A stretch of 5,970 bases of DNA from contig JABEUP010000038.1 in assembly GCA_013044365.1 (NCBI GenBank), positions 1 through 5,970 of the forward strand, in the 5' to 3' direction. Each line of letters starts with the position of its first letter. Position 1 is the stretch's first letter. The notes below the pieces were generated by a model, which was not told the DNA's origin, did not search any database, and worked only from the letters and a program-made list of their open reading frames with translations. This DNA comes from Acidimicrobiaceae bacterium. Its GTDB lineage: Bacteria > Actinomycetota > Acidimicrobiia > Acidimicrobiales > Acidimicrobiaceae. This document shows positions 5,568 to 5,970 of this stretch, piece by piece. Made by a program: the position numbers and the translations under genes.

Positions 5568-5970
5568 TTAGGAGGCTCTGGACACTCGGCGCTTCTTGAT
5601 GGAGGGCACCAGAAGCATCATGCCAGTCCCACCAGCGGCTCCAATTATGAGCCACCAAACTGGGCTTGCCCACGGCTCGCCAGTGGAGCTACTAGGTACA
5701 GCTAGGGTTTGACCACCAGAAGTGGGACTGCTTGACGGAGCCGCAACTGGAGAGCCACTGCCAGCAGTCGTCGAAGGTGCACTGGACGAGGGTTGCACCA
5801 AAGGCTGAATGGATGGTTGCCCAGAATTGCTAACGCCGCCGGAAGTGTTACCGCCGCCGCCGCCACCTGAAGTGTTACCTCCACCGCCGCCGCCGGAAGT
5901 GTTACCTCCACCGCCTGAAGTGTTACCACCGCCGCCGCCGGAAGTGTTACCGCCGCCACCGCCGCCGGAA
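5568..5970 (-). CDS. C-terminus of a cell-surface protein with NTS-polyglycine repeats and membrane anchor
   Basis: The frame is open from the right edge (first full codon at 5969) to TAA at 5568-5570, giving the last 133 residues; the N-terminus lies outside the window. In order: residues 1-45 are a repeat in which S, four to six glycines and NT recur; about 46-100 are rich in Ser, Pro, Thr, Gly and Ala, a flexible stalk; about 105-125 (SPVWWLIIGAAGGTGMMLLV) form a transmembrane helix; and IKKRRVSRAS is the short basic tail expected on the cytoplasmic side. This architecture fits an actinobacterial surface or secreted protein whose functional domain projects through the envelope. No LPXTG-type sortase motif precedes the helix, so anchoring is probably by the helix itself. 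The frame is supported by the stop, the hydrophobic anchor and repeat indels that all preserve it. The function of the missing domain cannot be told. Confidence 0.75.
   Translation of the reverse strand, partial: SGGGGGGNTSGGGGGNTSGGGGNTSGGGGGGNTSGGGGGGNTSGGVSNSGQPSIQPLVQPSSSAPSTTAGSGSPVAAPSSSPTSGGQTLAVPSSSTGEPWASPVWWLIIGAAGGTGMMLLVPSIKKRRVSRAS
5842..5970 (-). repeat. Tandem in-frame repeat encoding S-G(4-6)-N-T
   Basis: The plus-strand core GAAGTGTTAC recurs at 5842, 5869, 5896, 5917 and 5941, and a partial copy (GAA) begins at 5968. The spacings are 27, 27, 21, 24 and 27 bp, all multiples of three. Length differences come from the number of glycine codons (GGC/GGT/GGA). The core protein unit NTS stays invariant across the five complete copies. 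The array continues beyond the window edge. Confidence 0.85.

Noticed and set aside
5702..5959. An Ala/Val-rich minus-strand frame across the repeat array
   Set aside because: It is the alternate-frame reading of the GGC/GGT repeats; the NTS-glycine frame has the anchor helix and basic tail.
5842..5970. CRISPR-like repeat array
   Set aside because: Units are 21-27 bp, contiguous, without unique spacers, and lie in a coding frame.

Overview
The window looks like chromosomal DNA of a mid-GC actinobacterium. The evidence is the linked set of an Lrp/AsnC regulator, a class III aminotransferase and a gamma-aminobutyraldehyde-type aldehyde dehydrogenase, an arrangement I associate with Actinobacteria, plus a Gly/Ser/Pro-rich surface protein ending in a membrane anchor with a KKRR tail. 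The genome is not compact: two gene-poor gaps (about 0.8 and 1.1 kb) lie between the genes. The exact lineage is inference.

Layout. Bases 1-230 (minus) hold the N-terminus of an AMP-forming acyl-CoA synthetase/ligase that runs off the left edge. A hairpin terminator at 286-334 separates it from a two-gene minus-strand operon, lrp (1759-2220) then aminotransferase (368-1762), joined by an ATGA stop/start overlap. An AT-rich divergent control region follows at about 2440-2520, with candidate promoters facing both ways and a direct repeat spaced 31 bp apart. The aldehyde dehydrogenase (3055-4494, plus) lies about 0.5 kb further on and ends in two hairpins, the second with a T-tract. Bases 4620-5444 hold no convincing gene. 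On the minus strand, 5568-5969 encodes the C-terminus of a surface protein with NTS(G)n repeats, a transmembrane anchor and its own terminator at 5445-5492.

How it works together. The central genes fit two steps of polyamine/GABA use: the aminotransferase removes a terminal amine (putrescine to 4-aminobutanal, or GABA to succinate semialdehyde) and the dehydrogenase oxidises the resulting aldehyde to the acid. The Lrp-type protein is the obvious candidate to regulate both divergent units through the shared AT-rich region. No polyamine transporter is visible in the window. I did not find a clear undescribed system. The most distinctive items are the control region, the odd lrp translation start, a four-cysteine cluster in the aminotransferase and the frame-preserving surface repeat.
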